In this document: positions 47,780-59,273 of the stretch, piece after piece | How positions within the stretch are numbered: the stretch's first letter is position 1 | How the letters are laid out: every line of letters starts with the position of its first letter | Assembly (NCBI GenBank): GCA_025667525.1 | Contig: JANFOE010000585.1 | Coordinates: 1-64,000 of the forward strand | Origin: Glebionis coronaria | Taxonomy: Eukaryota; Streptophyta; Magnoliopsida; Asterales; Asteraceae | Direction: 5' to 3' | Length of the DNA stretch: 64,000 nt | Notes under the pieces: model-generated | Told to the model about the DNA's origin: nothing | The model's input: only the letters and a program-made list of their open reading frames with translations | Databases searched by the model: none | Translations under genes and position numbers: made by a program

Positions 47780-49588
47780 CTTAAGATGTCCTACCGGGAG
47801 ATCTTGCTGACGGAAGGGGCAAAATTTCCAAGGCCTCCCCCAATGACAACTCCGCCGGAACGTCGGCAAGGAAATCGCTTCTGCGAGTTCCATAATGACA
47901 AGGGCCATTGTACGGAGGAGTGTATCCAGATCAAAAAGCACATTGAGTCACTGATCAAATCAGGTAAACTCAAGCACTTAGTTAAGGATTGGAAGGATGG
48001 AAAAGACAACAAGAAGTATGATAAGAAGGATCCCCAAAAGGAAAAACCTTCGACCATATACATGATCCAATCCAGACAGCACCGCACGAGGCAGAAAGTT
48101 GGCCAAAAATTTTCACGCAGCAGGGAAATCTCATTCCCACCCATCACAGCAAGCGATGTGATTGATGCGCCTCTCACTATTGAGATAAGCATTGGAACAC
48201 ACAATGTTCGTCGCATGTATGTGGATGGAGGGTCGTCAACAGAGGTACTGTATGAACACTGTTTCGTGCAGTTATGCCCAGAAATAAGAAGCCAATTAGT
48301 ACCGGCCACGTCGCCGCTTACTGGCTTTAGTGGAGACACTATCTGGCCGATAGGGCAACTACGTTTGCTTGTAACCATCGGGAATGAGGAACATTCCACT
48401 ACGGCGTGGATGAACTTCATGGTGATACGCTCACATTCTCCGTACAATGGGATCATAGGCAGACCAGGCATTTTGGCTATACGGGCGGTACCCTCCACGG
48501 CGCACGGAATGATCAAATTCCCCGTTGAGGGGGGAATTGTTACCATTTACAACACAATCGTACCGGCATCCGAGTGTCACACCGTGACAACACCGGCTCC
48601 ATCTGTTCCACCCAAGGATGGATCACCACCTCCCAATTGGAAGGTAGCCATTCACCCTGACTATCTAAAACAGGAGGTATCTATAGGAGGGGCGCTCTCG
48701 GATAGCGGCAAAAGGGCCATGTGCTCTCTTTTAAGTGCAAACCTAGATATATTCGCATGGGAGCCAAAGCATATGACAGGCGTGCCACGTGCGATAGCAG
48801 AGCATAAGCTCCAGATCCGCCAAGGGTACCAACCCGTCAAGCAAAAGAAGCGCGGCCAGGCGCCTGAGCGCAGCCAAGTGATATTGGAGGAAGTACGGAA
48901 ACTAGTGGATGTAGGCATCATGCGCGAGGTATACTACCACGAGTGGTTATCCAATCCGGTCATGGTCAAGAAACATGACAGAAGTTGGCGCATGTGTGTG
49001 GATTTTAAGGATCTAAACAAGGCCTGCCCACAGGACTGTTACCCGTTACCGGAAATCGACTGGAAGGTGGAATCCTTATGTGTGTATCCTTTTAAATGCT
49101 TCTTGGACTAATATAAAGGGTATCAACAGATCCAGATGGCGGAGGAGGATGCAGAAAAAACGTCGTTCCATACGAGCCAGGGCGTATATTGCTATACGAA
49201 AATGTCGTTTGGACTGAAGAACGTCGGTGCTACATATCAACGGCTGGTGGACAAAGCTTTTGAATCACAGATAGGCCGCAACTTGGAAGTCTATGTTGAT
49301 GACTTGGTTATAAAAAGTCACACGGAGGAGGCACTTCTCCGGGATGTCCAAGAGACATTCGACACGCTGAGAAGGATTAACATGAAGTTAAATCCAAAGA
49401 AATGTACGTTTGGGGCAACGGAGGGAATCTTCCTTGGATATTTGATTGATCCAAACGGCATCAAACCTTGCCCAGAGAAGACGGACGCAGTGATACAACT
49501 GCCATCCCATCAGACACGGAAGGAGGTGCAATACTTAAACGGGAAGCTGGACGGGCTGAATAGGTTCCTATCTAAAGAAGTGCATTAG
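47780..49588 (+). pseudogene. Element E protease and reverse transcriptase
   Basis: MSYREILLTEG at 47786, zinc knuckle-like CEFHNDKGHCTEEC, protease with DGGSSTEVLY (about 48225) and YNGIIGRPGI, then the RT with WLSNPVMVKKHDRSW, a TAA at 49109-49111 (GCA in D) inside FLD*YKGYHQIQM, MSFGLKNVGATY and YVDD near 49300. At about 49576 some 40-50 bp present in D (after NRFLSK) are missing and the frame is lost. Confidence 0.9.
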
Positions 49589-51819
49589 GAAGGGAGAATT
49601 CCGGTGGACGAAGGAAGCCGAGGAAGCTTTCGGCCAACTCAAGCAGCATCTTGCATCCCTCCCTATGCTAGTAGCTCCCCGGCCAAAGGAGGAACTCATT
49701 ATGTATCTCTCAGCCACTCATGGCGCAATAAGCGCGGTACTTATGACAGATAGAGATACAGTGCAAACTCCGGTCTACTTTATAAGTAGAACACTACAAA
49801 GGGCCGGAGCTGAATTACTCCTCTATGGAAAAACTGGTGTTAGCACTAGTGTTTGCTACAAAGCAGCTGCGTCGGTACTTTCAGGCGCACCCAATTGTGG
49901 TCATTACGGATCAGCCAATCAAGCAGGTTATTTCTAGACCGGACGTAGCAGGGAGGCTACAAAAATGGAGCATCCTATTGGGGGAGCACAATATATCTTA
50001 TAGGCCAAGGACGGCTGTGAAAGGCCAGATCTTGGCAGATTTCCTGATCGAGAAGCTGGATGAGGAAGGGCCAATCGTTAAACAAGATGACATCCCAACA
50101 GAACCATGGGTGTTATTCACGGACGGATCTTCGTGTACGGACGGGTCCGGAGCTGGTCTCATCCTCACAAATCCAGAAGGAATGGAATTCACGCACGCCC
50201 TCCGTTTAGAGTTCACGGCCACTAACAACGAAGCGGAATATGAAGCATTAATTGCGGGTTTAAAAATCGCCGCTAGATTGGGAGTCCGAAACCTTGAGGC
50301 CTACGTGGACTCACGGCTTGTCGCGAACCATATTCTAGGTGGATATGTGGCTAAGGAGGACAACATGGTCAGGTACTTGGAAAAAGTCAAGTCGCTAATC
50401 GCGACTTTTAGTAAGTTTTCCATCAAGCAGGTGCCAAGGGGCGAGAACAAGAAGGCGGACGCTCTTAGCAAGATCGCATCCACAAGCTTCGCTCACTTGT
50501 CTAAACAAGTCTTGGTGGAAATACTCAAGGAGAAATCTATAACGGAGGGGGAGGTTGCTGCTATAGTTGAGGAGGATGGACCTACATGGATGACCCCGAT
50601 TATTAACTATATGACTAGTCAGACCCTTCCAGACGAGGAAAAAGCAGCACGGCGCATCAGAAGGAAGTCGCAGCATTTCGAACTTCGAGAGGGCATCCTT
50701 TACAAGCGCTCTTTCTTGCAGCCGTGGCTGCGGTGTGTTGGACCACTTCAGGCCGCTTACGTAATCAGTGACATACAAGAAGGGTTGTGCGTCATGCATG
50801 CGGGTCCACGATCTGTGGTAGCTAGAGCCTTACGAACAGGATACTATTGGCCTACCATGCACAGAGACGCGCGCGACATGATTCGCAAGTGTAGTGATTG
50901 CCAAGTGCATAGGCCAGTACCGCGGCACCCGCAGCAGGAGCTTACACCTATCACGTCCCCATGGCCATTCTATAAGTGGGGAATCGACATTGCAGGACCG
51001 TTTCCTGTAGCTGCGGGGGGAGTTAAATTCTTGATTGTGGCGATGGACTACTTTACACGATGGATAGAGGCCAAGGCAGTCAAGTTTATCACAGGCAAAC
51101 AAGTTAAAAAGTTTGTTTGGGAACATATTGTGTGCCGTTTTGGTCTACCGGGGGAAATAATCTTAGACAACGGTAAGCAGTTCACGGACAATCCATTCAA
51201 AGACTAGTGTGCTTCATTAAACATCAAGCGGCGCTTCGCATCCGTTAAGCATCCGCAGACAAATGGCCTTGTCGAACGGGCAAATAGAAGCTTGGGGAAT
51301 GGCATCAAGGAGCGTTTGGATGAACAAAGTGGCAAATGGGTCGATGAGTTATCACATGTGCTATGGGCGCATAGAACTATGATCAAAACAGCCAACAGAG
51401 ATACTCCATTTGCATTGGCTTACGGCACTGAAGCCGTTATACCAGCAGAAATAGGGATGCCTACCATCCGCACGGCGGAGGTTAATGTCGTCATGAACGA
51501 TGAACAGCTGCGAATCAACCTGGATCTGTTGGAAGAAAAAAGGGAAATAGCAGCCATCAATGAAGCTAAGTCCAAGGCTAAGATGAAGGCTTATTATGAC
51601 GCCAAGGTCAAGGGTGTTTCTTTTCGACCGGGAGACTACGTCTATCGTGCTAACGAAGCAAGTCGAGCGGAGAATACAGGAAAGTTGGGCCCTAAGTGGG
51701 AAGGACCGTATGAAGTCACGGAAGCCTTGGGACGAGGCGCGTACAAGTTACGTGACATGGATGGCCGCGACCTAGAGCGCACATGGAACATCTCAAATCT
51801 CAAAAGGTGCTATCTTTGA
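49589..51819 (+). pseudogene. Element E RNase H (two domains) and integrase
   Basis: First RNase H (LSATHGAISAVLMTD, 49700) is shifted by an extra A in an A-run near 49800, then TDQPIKQV and ILADFLIEK. Second RNase H: LFTDGSSCTDGSGAGL and KKADALSKIAS. Integrase finger: DIQEGLCVMHAG ... RKCSDCQ, with Gln in place of the first His (D keeps that His but has lost a Cys). Core: GIDIAGPFP, LDNGKQF, a TAG at 51205-51207 for the Trp in D, then NGLVERAN. The C-terminal domain is complete (KLGPKWEGPYEV to KRCYL, TGA 51817-51819). Confidence 0.9.
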
Positions 51820-52563
51820 AAGCTACGGCTTCCGCATGGGTACTTCGCTATATGTGGCTTAATAAAGAACCATGAGGTCTATCTCTTTTGTTTTTCTTAT
51901 GTTTGTTTAGTTTCCTTTCTTGTTTTTTAGGACTTGTCATTATTGTTCAAACAAAAATGTAAACGTTCTAATAAAATGCCGTGGTGCCTAGCTAGCCCCA
52001 CGGCTTGTTTCGTGCAAATCATTTTTTAGGTTCTTTGTTAGTCGTATGAATTTTACTTATATTATAGTATGCCATGTTTCATTCATAGGCATTCTTTCAA
52101 ACTACTATACATGTACTATACGCCTCCAGGCGGGGTAAGAGGATTAAGTGAACCTACTAATTCAACTTGCCGCGTAAGAGGGATGCAACCCCAGCCGCAC
52201 GGATCATGTATCCTTACTAGACACATTACTCACAAGACGTTGTGGTAAGTTTCATATGCCGTAGTCACACAGTGCTCCGCATAGTAAAGACGCACGTCGC
52301 ATGTCTAGTAAATTATAGACTTGTATGTATTTTCTTTCTTTGTGTGTAAGACGTGACATATCATGCAGTATTGATGTACAATATTTAACACAGTCAAAAT
52401 ACACAAGTTTCCAAATGGATAACAAAATTGTCGTGGTCAATCACGGACTTACATACAAAATACAAATGTTGTTAGCCGTGTACATGCATGGACGAATAGA
52501 AACAACAAATATTCAGCGGTTACAAACCAGAGTGTCTGAAATGGATCATAAAGTAGGAGCATC
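51820..52563. other. Gap between pol and antisense gene in element E
   Basis: Counterpart of 36479-37223 in D, between two converging genes. It carries the GTGGTGCCTAGCTAGCCCCACGG inverted segment near 51981. No gene seen. Confidence 0.65.
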
Positions 52564-55455
52564 CTACATAGGGGGGAAAAACTTACCTATTTCCACTTGT
52601 TCCTCGACCAGACACGACAACCACTCACTACTTTCTTTCCGCTTCTGGGCTTGAGCCGCATTCCTCTCCAGCACCACACTTAAGGGTTCTTCATCAAGCA
52701 CGATCCTGGTTACGTCCTCATATATGGGGAGCATCAGGTGGCTGGGTGATGGAGTGAAGGAAGCACGGGAGTGACTCTCACCTTGGGAGAACGCACTAAG
52801 ACTTAGCCTTTTCATGATTTCCATATTTGATGCATCTTTGGTGGCCTCCAGCTCATCCAGGAATGGATACTGCAGATCCCGCATCGCGGCCATGGAAGCA
52901 GTCATCTTGTTAGCAGCTTCAGGATTGAAAAAGGCATGTTTGGTGAAGTTTTCCCATTTTTTGATCAGCTCAACGGCCTCAACCATTCCCTCATGACGTC
53001 CGTGGTCAATGCCATCGGACACAAGGCTTGCAAACTATTGCACAAATTCGGGGGCCTCTAGTACCTTCATGACGGCCAAGCGTGCTCCATGCCCTACCAT
53101 CCACCTACGGCCGGCAATAGCCGCTAGCAGTTGGGGGCATAGCACGTCGTCACGCTCGGCGGTGAGGGCATCAATCATCAAATCTTTTTGGGCAAACGCC
53201 TCTTTCAGCTCTTGGTTGACAGCCCTCTCATCAGCAAGCTCCCCTTGTACCTTCTCCATGCTTTGGACGGCCAGGTGCGCGTCTTCTAGTTTCTTGTTAA
53301 GCACGTGTACCTGGCTGGAGTACGACTGGGCAGACGCTTCCGCTGTGGCTACCTATAAAATATAAAACGTTAGAATATATTTCTTTTAGAAAAGGGGTGG
53401 TGCGGCACGGATATGTACCTTGGTGGTCGCGGCATCTAGTTTTGACTCAAGGTTGGCCACTTGTTGTTCGTATTCATTCGCGCGGGCCGATTGCTTTTTT
53501 ATGGTCGCCTCGGCGCTAGCCAGTTGGGATTGGAGGTCTGCAATTTGAGCTTCATTATCCACGATCATCTTCTCCCTCCGTCCAACCTTCCTCTTAAGAG
53601 ATTCAACATGCCCAAGTGCGGCTTCAAACCTTACCCTCATCGAGGTGCCCATCGCCATTTGGTGTACCAAGGCACCATTATACTCATCCGCCAAATCCGC
53701 ATGGCTGAGTGCGTTCACCTCTCGTACCAAGCCTGGTGGAATGCAGTTGTTGAGGTACTCCCGGCATTCATCGGCGTCCCTCATTCGTGATGCAGTTGTG
53801 ATATTCCATACAGGATTGAACGATTGAGGGGGGCCGGACGCTGGGAGGTCTTGGGAGGCTGTGTGTGAACCTTCTTCAAATACGGGGCCGGACTTTGTGG
53901 TGGCCGTGGGAAGCATGGGGTCTCTTTCCACTTCTTTTCCTTTTCCCTTATCCATTTGGGTGTCAGGAGGAGGCGCGGCACCAGTTTGGTCATCCCTGTA
54001 AAACAAGCATTTGGATTCATGTTAAGTTTTGCTTAAAGAGAATTTGTCATTCTTACGTGTTAAGGATGGAGTCTTACATGTCATTTCTTGCTAATTCTGA
54101 TGCGGTTGGGGCAATCTGAGTGACGGGATCGACATGTGCGGCCCGGATAGTCTCGGAACCCTGGGTAGTACTCCCAACAGAGTGGTACAAGGGGTGGTCT
54201 TCTTGAAGTTTCTTGGGAGGGGCGTTGTGTTCGCCAATCTCGGCTGAAGCAGCTTTCCTCACTCGTTTGTTTCTTTTACGGGTACGCCTGGCGACAGGCT
54301 GAGCTGTTGCTTCTTAAGTCTCCTCCTCGGCTTCTTTTTCCACTTCTTCCTCTTCCTCTGAGTCTAGATTTACTTGTTGTACTTCTTCATCATCATCGCC
54401 CATCATCCGGCGAAGGCTGGAGGTGGTTAAGTCAATATTATCTCCCTGCTCTTCCCTATATGGTGAGGAGGGTCCGGCTCCTCCTTCCCTCATCCTGTTA
54501 TCACCACCCTCATTGTCTCCTTGCTCTCCCTCGTCCGAGTGTGGATCTAGCACGGCTTCAAGAGCAACCGTCACGTTTCGGGTATGCTCCAGAAGGGGTA
54601 GTTCATTCTCACGGAGGGGACGGGAACCCTTCGGTACGAGCTTCGGGTCGCCCTGGCGTAAAAGTCCAAAGAAGTTCATTTCTGCCCAACACAAAACAAA
54701 ATATGTTAGCCATTTATCAAATGATTGAATAAATTTTTGCGTACGGATGTTAGCCTACCTTCACCCTGCCTTCTCCAAAACATAGGATACCTATTGGACG
54801 GGCCAAAGTAATTGCGGCTAATCCCTAGCAAACATAGGAATGACTCGGGAAGACTTCTATGGAACCCGGTCCTATTCAGATCTAATTCTTGAGAATGTCG
54901 GGGGTTGTATGTACTTGTGTGCGGCTTGGGGTCGTGGGGTATCCTATTTCTAAAGGTGTAATCAGCCGGCCATACTACTGCGTCAATGAAAAAATAGTGG
55001 TCATACCAGTTTTTCAACGAATCCATTGGCTTATTGTGCGATTGGGGACTGTTAGGGGATCGTTTCTTAAAAGATACCCAACCATTTACTATGTTAGGAA
55101 CATAAAAGAGCCGGAATAATTCTACGGTTGGGGGGATTTTCCTAGCACGGCAGAGGATCTCGAATTGACTAATCTTACAGGCACCTATACAGTGGAGCTG
55201 ACTAATATGTACATCATAGTATCCTAACAGATCTACAAGGAAATGGGTGAAGGGAATGCGGTAATTGGCCGCATCAAAGAGGCGAGTGTACAGGCCAATC
55301 TTACCCGCTGGAGCCTCAGTTATGAGGTCTCCGGCGCCAGGAAGTGAGGGGTGTCGGTTGGTAGGGATGAAATAGTTTGTACAAAAGTGGTTTAATTGGT
55401 CTTGGGTCATTACATTCAGCACGGATCCAATGGTAGGGTTGTTTCTGTGAGCCAT
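52564..55455 (-). pseudogene. Spliced antisense gene of element E (gypsy-type 'transposase' domain)
   Basis: Exons 55455-54759, 54681-54078, 53995-53419 and 53352-52564, with GT-AG introns of 77, 82 and 66 bp at the same places as in D. The joined exons total 2667 bp, a multiple of three, about 888 codons. Domain content as in D: PF04195-like N-terminus, acidic middle, basic RKRNKRVRKAASAEIG stretch, then long helical coiled-coil-like C-terminus (QMDKGKGKEVERDP, SLKRKVGRREKMIVDN, LNKKLEDAHLAVQSMEKV). Two nonsense codons: TAA 54314-54316 (GAA in D) and TAG 53035-53037 (CAG in D). Exon 4 keeps sequence lost in D. Confidence 0.8.
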
Positions 55456-55596
55456 TACTAAATAAAAGTGTAAGGACGTGGTGTTCTAACCTGCGTGTGA
55501 AGGGATCCGTGCGTAATTGGTTCGAGCTAAGAGGAAAGCTTTAATGGCAGAAATGGAGGTTATAACTGTGTGTTTCACACAGCCGTAGGGGTGGCT

Positions 55597-55604
55597 TATT
55601 TATA
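55597..55604 (-). promoter_or_regulatory. Candidate TATA box of the antisense gene in E
   Basis: Minus strand TATAAATA, about 142 bp before the start codon at 55455; conserved with 33461 in D. Confidence 0.55.
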
Positions 55605-56024
55605 GGGTTTCCTCGTGGGTCATGACCTGTTGGATGTGTGACACGTGTCTGCCACTATTTTTGATCGTGTGGTTAGGGGGCAAGTGGCAAGTGAAACGTC
55701 AGGCGGGACCCACGGGTCACTTCTGACTCAAACGTTTGCACTGCTCAAGGTTCTGACTGTCTGTACTTTTGTCAGTCAACATGTCAGGTGAACAGTTATT
55801 AATGTCGGGATATGCGGCTCTTACGTAAGACTTGACATTTAATGCTATATTTAATTTGTTTCGGTCGCCATATGCGGCTGGGATACTAATGGAATAACTT
55901 CCTAAGTCAGGTTGCCACGTGCGGCCAATACAAATTCTTGGACAACTTATCATTCCCTATTTTTTCCTTGGTACGTCCAGGGAGCATCTTGGTAGTCTAG
56001 AGGTTACGCCTATGGTTGTAACAA

Positions 56025-56040
56025 CTAGACTAGGGGGACA
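56025..56040 (+). other. Element E polypurine tract
   Basis: CTAGACTAGGGGGACA directly before the 3' LTR. Confidence 0.85.
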
Positions 56041-56613
56041 TGATGACGTATAGACCCCAGCCAGGTCATGAACCCGGCCCATGGGTACTACCCGTATCCG
56101 GCCCATCACAGATGGGTGGAATAATGTCATTTAGGCTTATGGGCTTGGATGAACAGTGACCAAACACATGTGTGCGGCCCACGGCCCGGTGCGGCCGACA
56201 TAGGGTTAGACAGAATCATATTCTGTCTAGGAATATCTTTATCCCAATGGAGGAGGATATTCACTACCAAAATTAGAAGATAACAATCATTCTAATTCTG
56301 ATAGTTATCCTTTCCTTGGGGCCGAAGTATCAAATGGTAGCCCACTAGGGTTCCACTGCCTATAAAAGGAACCCCCAAGGATTCCACAAAGGTATTACGT
56401 TCTATACTCTCAACTCACATAAACCCTAACCGATTACTTACACTCACGCCGGAGTCTAATCGTGGGAAACATTCCCACGGTAAGCCTAACGCGTGTTGTT
56501 TAGTGTGCAGGATCCCAACCAAACGATTCACTTGGTGCAGGAGCCGGAGCCCATCCAACCCGAATTAAGCCTAATTTGGGTCTAGCAAGGATCGCCCAAC
56601 TTTTGCATCAACA
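56041..56613 (+). repeat. Element E 3' LTR
   Basis: 573 bp, TGATGACGTATAG to TTGCATCAACA. The next bases (TCAACCCTCGAC) belong to element G. Confidence 0.93.
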
Positions 56614-57400
56614 TCAACCCTCGACTTCTAAGACGCCTTCATGTTCTAAAGTCGATGGGGTGAACGTGGCGACCAAGGAAAAGAGTGCACACCCTCGTGT
56701 ACCTCAAATTCCTTCCACGTTTCAAAAAGAGAGTTTTATCGACCTCACCCAAGTAACCCTTGAAGAAACTTGTGCATCGATCCTTCTTAAAAAACACAAA
56801 AGGCAATTGCCGAGAAAGGAAGAGGATCCGAGCCAATTTCTCCTACCTTGTGATTTTTCCGAGATTGAGGGAAGTTTAGCCCTTGTTGATTTAGGTGCTA
56901 GCATCAATCTCATGCCTCATTCTCTTTGGAAATTGATGAGATTGCCTTCACTTACCCCCACAAATATGACTATCGAGCTTGCAAATTGTACACCACTTAT
57001 ACCGATTAGAATAGCCGAGGATGTCTATGTTAAAGTTGGAAATCTTTTTTTCCCGCGGATTTCGTCATATCCGTATACGAGTGTGATCCTAAATGTCCCA
57101 TTATTTTAGGCCGACCATTTTTATCGACGGCTCGAACCGTAAGTGACGTCTACGAGGGGAGATTAACTATGAGATATGGGAGGAACGGATGGTCTTTTTC
57201 GCAAATAATTCCCAAGTTTCAAATGATCATGAAAAAAAAGAGGTTGCAAAACCTGATGTTTCAAATTCTAATGATTTCAAAATGTTAACTTTAGCGGAAA
57301 ATATGAGGCTTGATGCATGTTTTGAAAGAATTAAAATGAACGGTTTTAAAGATGATTTTAATGATAAAGAATATGTATAGTTAATTCAAATGGTATTCGT
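56614..57400 (+). pseudogene. Element G aspartic protease
   Basis: Reads STSKTPSCSKVDG, then LEETCASILLKKHKRQLP, FLLPCDFSEIEG, catalytic DLGASINLMP near 56890, TIELANCTPLIPIRIAEDVYVKVG. A T-run near 57046 (seven T where eight would keep the frame) shifts it; the flap block IILGRPFLSTARTVSDV continues in the next frame. It is followed by FKMLTLAENMRLDACFERIK. The ORF's first methionine lies in the E LTR and is not a start. Confidence 0.85.
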
Positions 57401-58374
57401 AGATTTATGGATGAAAAATCACTTTGGGATGTATTTGGCGAAACAAGTGAAACACCAATACCGAAGGGCGACGTTAGTGCCATCACGACAATGACATATA
57501 TGGACTTGTCTTCACCACCTTCGAAGGACCACGTCTTTGAGGCTTCAACTTCTAACTCAATCGAAGTGCCTCCTTTTCCTAGCCCAACACCCGTTGAGGC
57601 TAAAGGTTTCATCATCATCGATCCTCTCATCTTAGAAAAGTCACCTAAGCATAGCCCTAGGGCTTGTAAGACCATGGTTGTGAATGCTCACATCGACTCT
57701 TTCTTTGATGATGGCGATTTTGCCGAGATTGATCACGTACTTCGAAATCCACATGCCATTTTTGAGGATTCTCCCAAAATACCTCTTCACATGTGAAGTA
57801 CGATGATTATGAGTTTGATCCCGAGATTGAGGAAATTATCGAACAAGAGCTAGCTCCTTTGCCTCCACTCCCACCTACGAGTGAGGTTGATCTTTCCAAA
57901 ATCGAGGATGAACTAAATGAGTTGGAACGTCTTATTTTCGATACGAACCAACTCACGTGACCAAAAATCCCATTGTCTAGGAGTTACCTAATCAATACTC
58001 CTCAAATGAGAATGACGTTTACCACATTCGTGAGGATCTAACTTATCAACGATCCCCACAAAAGAATGATGGTTTTGTGCGTGATCGTGATCTCTTCGGG
58101 AGAATTTCAAATATCATTAATGAGGATTATTAAGAACTTTGGTTCATAAGCCTATTTACAATGAAGAAATCGAGGAGATGCACGATCATGAGGATGACGA
58201 ATATGTTGACCCCGAGGGGGCGGTGTTCTTTGTTGATCGTCGATTTGAGAACTTATAAAATCCACCACCCCCTAACCGCGACTTAAATGTGAGGATTTTT
58301 AGAGTGACCATTTTGAATTAGAAACGCTAAATATTTTCGACATCATAAAATCGGGTTTTCATAAAGAGTTTTTA
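57401..58374 (+). pseudogene. Element G acidic linker
   Basis: Acidic, proline-rich coding-like DNA: SLWDVFGETSETPIPKG, FFDDGDFAEIDHVLRNPH, then in other frames DYEFDPEIEEIIEQELAPLP and LSKIEDELNELERLIF. At about 58195 it has DEYVDPEGAVFFVDRRFENL, matching the element C linker (about 22480). Broken by several stops and shifts. Confidence 0.65.
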
Positions 58375-58815
58375 AACGCTGAAAAAGGAAAGGATTTTAA
58401 AATTTATTTAAAAGAATTTTCTACATCTTTAACTCCTTCATCAAATCGTGTTTTGAGTGCTACCACCTCGTCTAATCCTTTTGACGATGGTTGGTGTGGT
58501 TTTATTATGGGGGAAGCCCCTTATGATTCCTCACACTTTACCACCGAGGACGAGATATTTGATCTCGGAATTGCTTGTAAAGGGAAATCTCGGTCTTCCA
58601 TCGATGCATTAAATGGAAAAATTATCTATTTGCTTGGTGTGAGTCTACCTCGAGTAGCTCATGGTTTTAGTGTCCCACCCATTGTCCCACCTTTCTACTT
58701 CTCATCTCTTTTCTTCTACCCCATTGGGGTTCGTGTTGGAGTAACGTTGTTTCGTCTTTCATCCGAAAACGAAGACGCTATCTTTGACCACGGTATACGT
58801 TTATCAGGTTTTTAA
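58375..58815 (+). pseudogene. Element G MGEAP tail (uncharacterised C-terminal domain)
   Basis: Open frame EKGKDFKIYLKEFSTSLTPS leading into SNRVLSATTSSNPFDDG, MGEAPYD, CKGKSRSSIDALNGK, IYLLGVSLPRVA and PPIVPPFYFSSLFF, ending at a stop at 58813-58815. Homologous to 22736-23104 in element C. The tail is joined in frame to upstream polyprotein sequence here. No domain recognised. It takes the place of RT at the end of the coding region. Confidence 0.65.
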
Positions 58816-59273
58816 AGTACTCCATGTACTTTTGGGCATTGTTTATCATGTAAGGCCCACTAAAAATGACCATACCATGATTATCCCTAAATGATCACAT
58901 TTTTTGGGATTCGAGTCCAGCTTTTGACTCGGTTATCAAAAACAAGGTGCCTCGTGGGGGATTCTCATGCTTATCCTTGTAAAAATTATTTTTCTAATAG
59001 TGTAACGAGGGGACTTGTGCTCTTCCAACCTTTGTTCTGTCGTTGTTTGTGATTGTGATTTATTAGGTTCATCGTCATTCAAGCCTCTCGTGTTCGTTTT
59101 ACAGATCACTCGAGCTTCGATCGTTACCTTTGGAGATTCCAATATCTGATGATATCCTTTTATGTTCTAACGTTTATCTTACTTAGCATAATTCATAAAC
59201 GGCTATAGGTTATTCGTTTTACCCTTTCCATGCTCGAGATTAAGCATTCGACTTAGTCTCTAGTATGGGGGTG
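58816..59273 (+). other. Element G 3' UTR and polypurine tract
   Basis: Shares GGTGCCTCGTGGGGGA and CTCGTGTTCGTTT blocks with both 3' UTR copies of element C. The polypurine tract CTAGTATGGGGGTG abuts the LTR; in C the same motif (23557) is followed by CTCCACC rather than an LTR. Confidence 0.7.

Larger units (their letters stand above)
45555..56613 (+). mobile_element. Element E: Tat-like retrotransposon with antisense gene
   Basis: Same family as D in the opposite direction, 11,059 bp: 5' LTR (45555-46127), primer site, gag, pol to 51819, gap, antisense gene (55455 down to 52564), polypurine tract (56025-56040) and 3' LTR (56041-56613). LTRs differ at about 21 of 573 sites (3.7%), so E seems older than D. 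Flanks are TGTCA and TCAAC, so no target duplication. Broken by stops at 49109, 51205 and several shifts. Confidence 0.92.
56614..59273 (+). mobile_element. Element G: Athila-like, 3' part, no RT or integrase
   Basis: Starts abruptly at the E LTR, inside the gag-protease linker, and runs through protease, an acidic linker, the MGEAP tail, a 3' UTR and a polypurine tract (TAGTATGGGGGTG, 59261-59273) to the LTR at 59274. There is no room for RT, RNase H or integrase. Its LTR is unlike the B LTR, so G is not the missing end of B. Confidence 0.8.

Noticed and set aside
32452..56613. Recent palindromic duplication of a single element
   Set aside because: D and E differ in many bases and in all their lesions, and their own LTR pairs have different divergence (about 1.4% and 3.7%), so they are two separate copies of one family.
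56614..59273. G as the missing 3' half of element B
   Set aside because: The LTR after G (59274) does not match the B LTR (10602), and the junction between B gag and G protease is not continuous.
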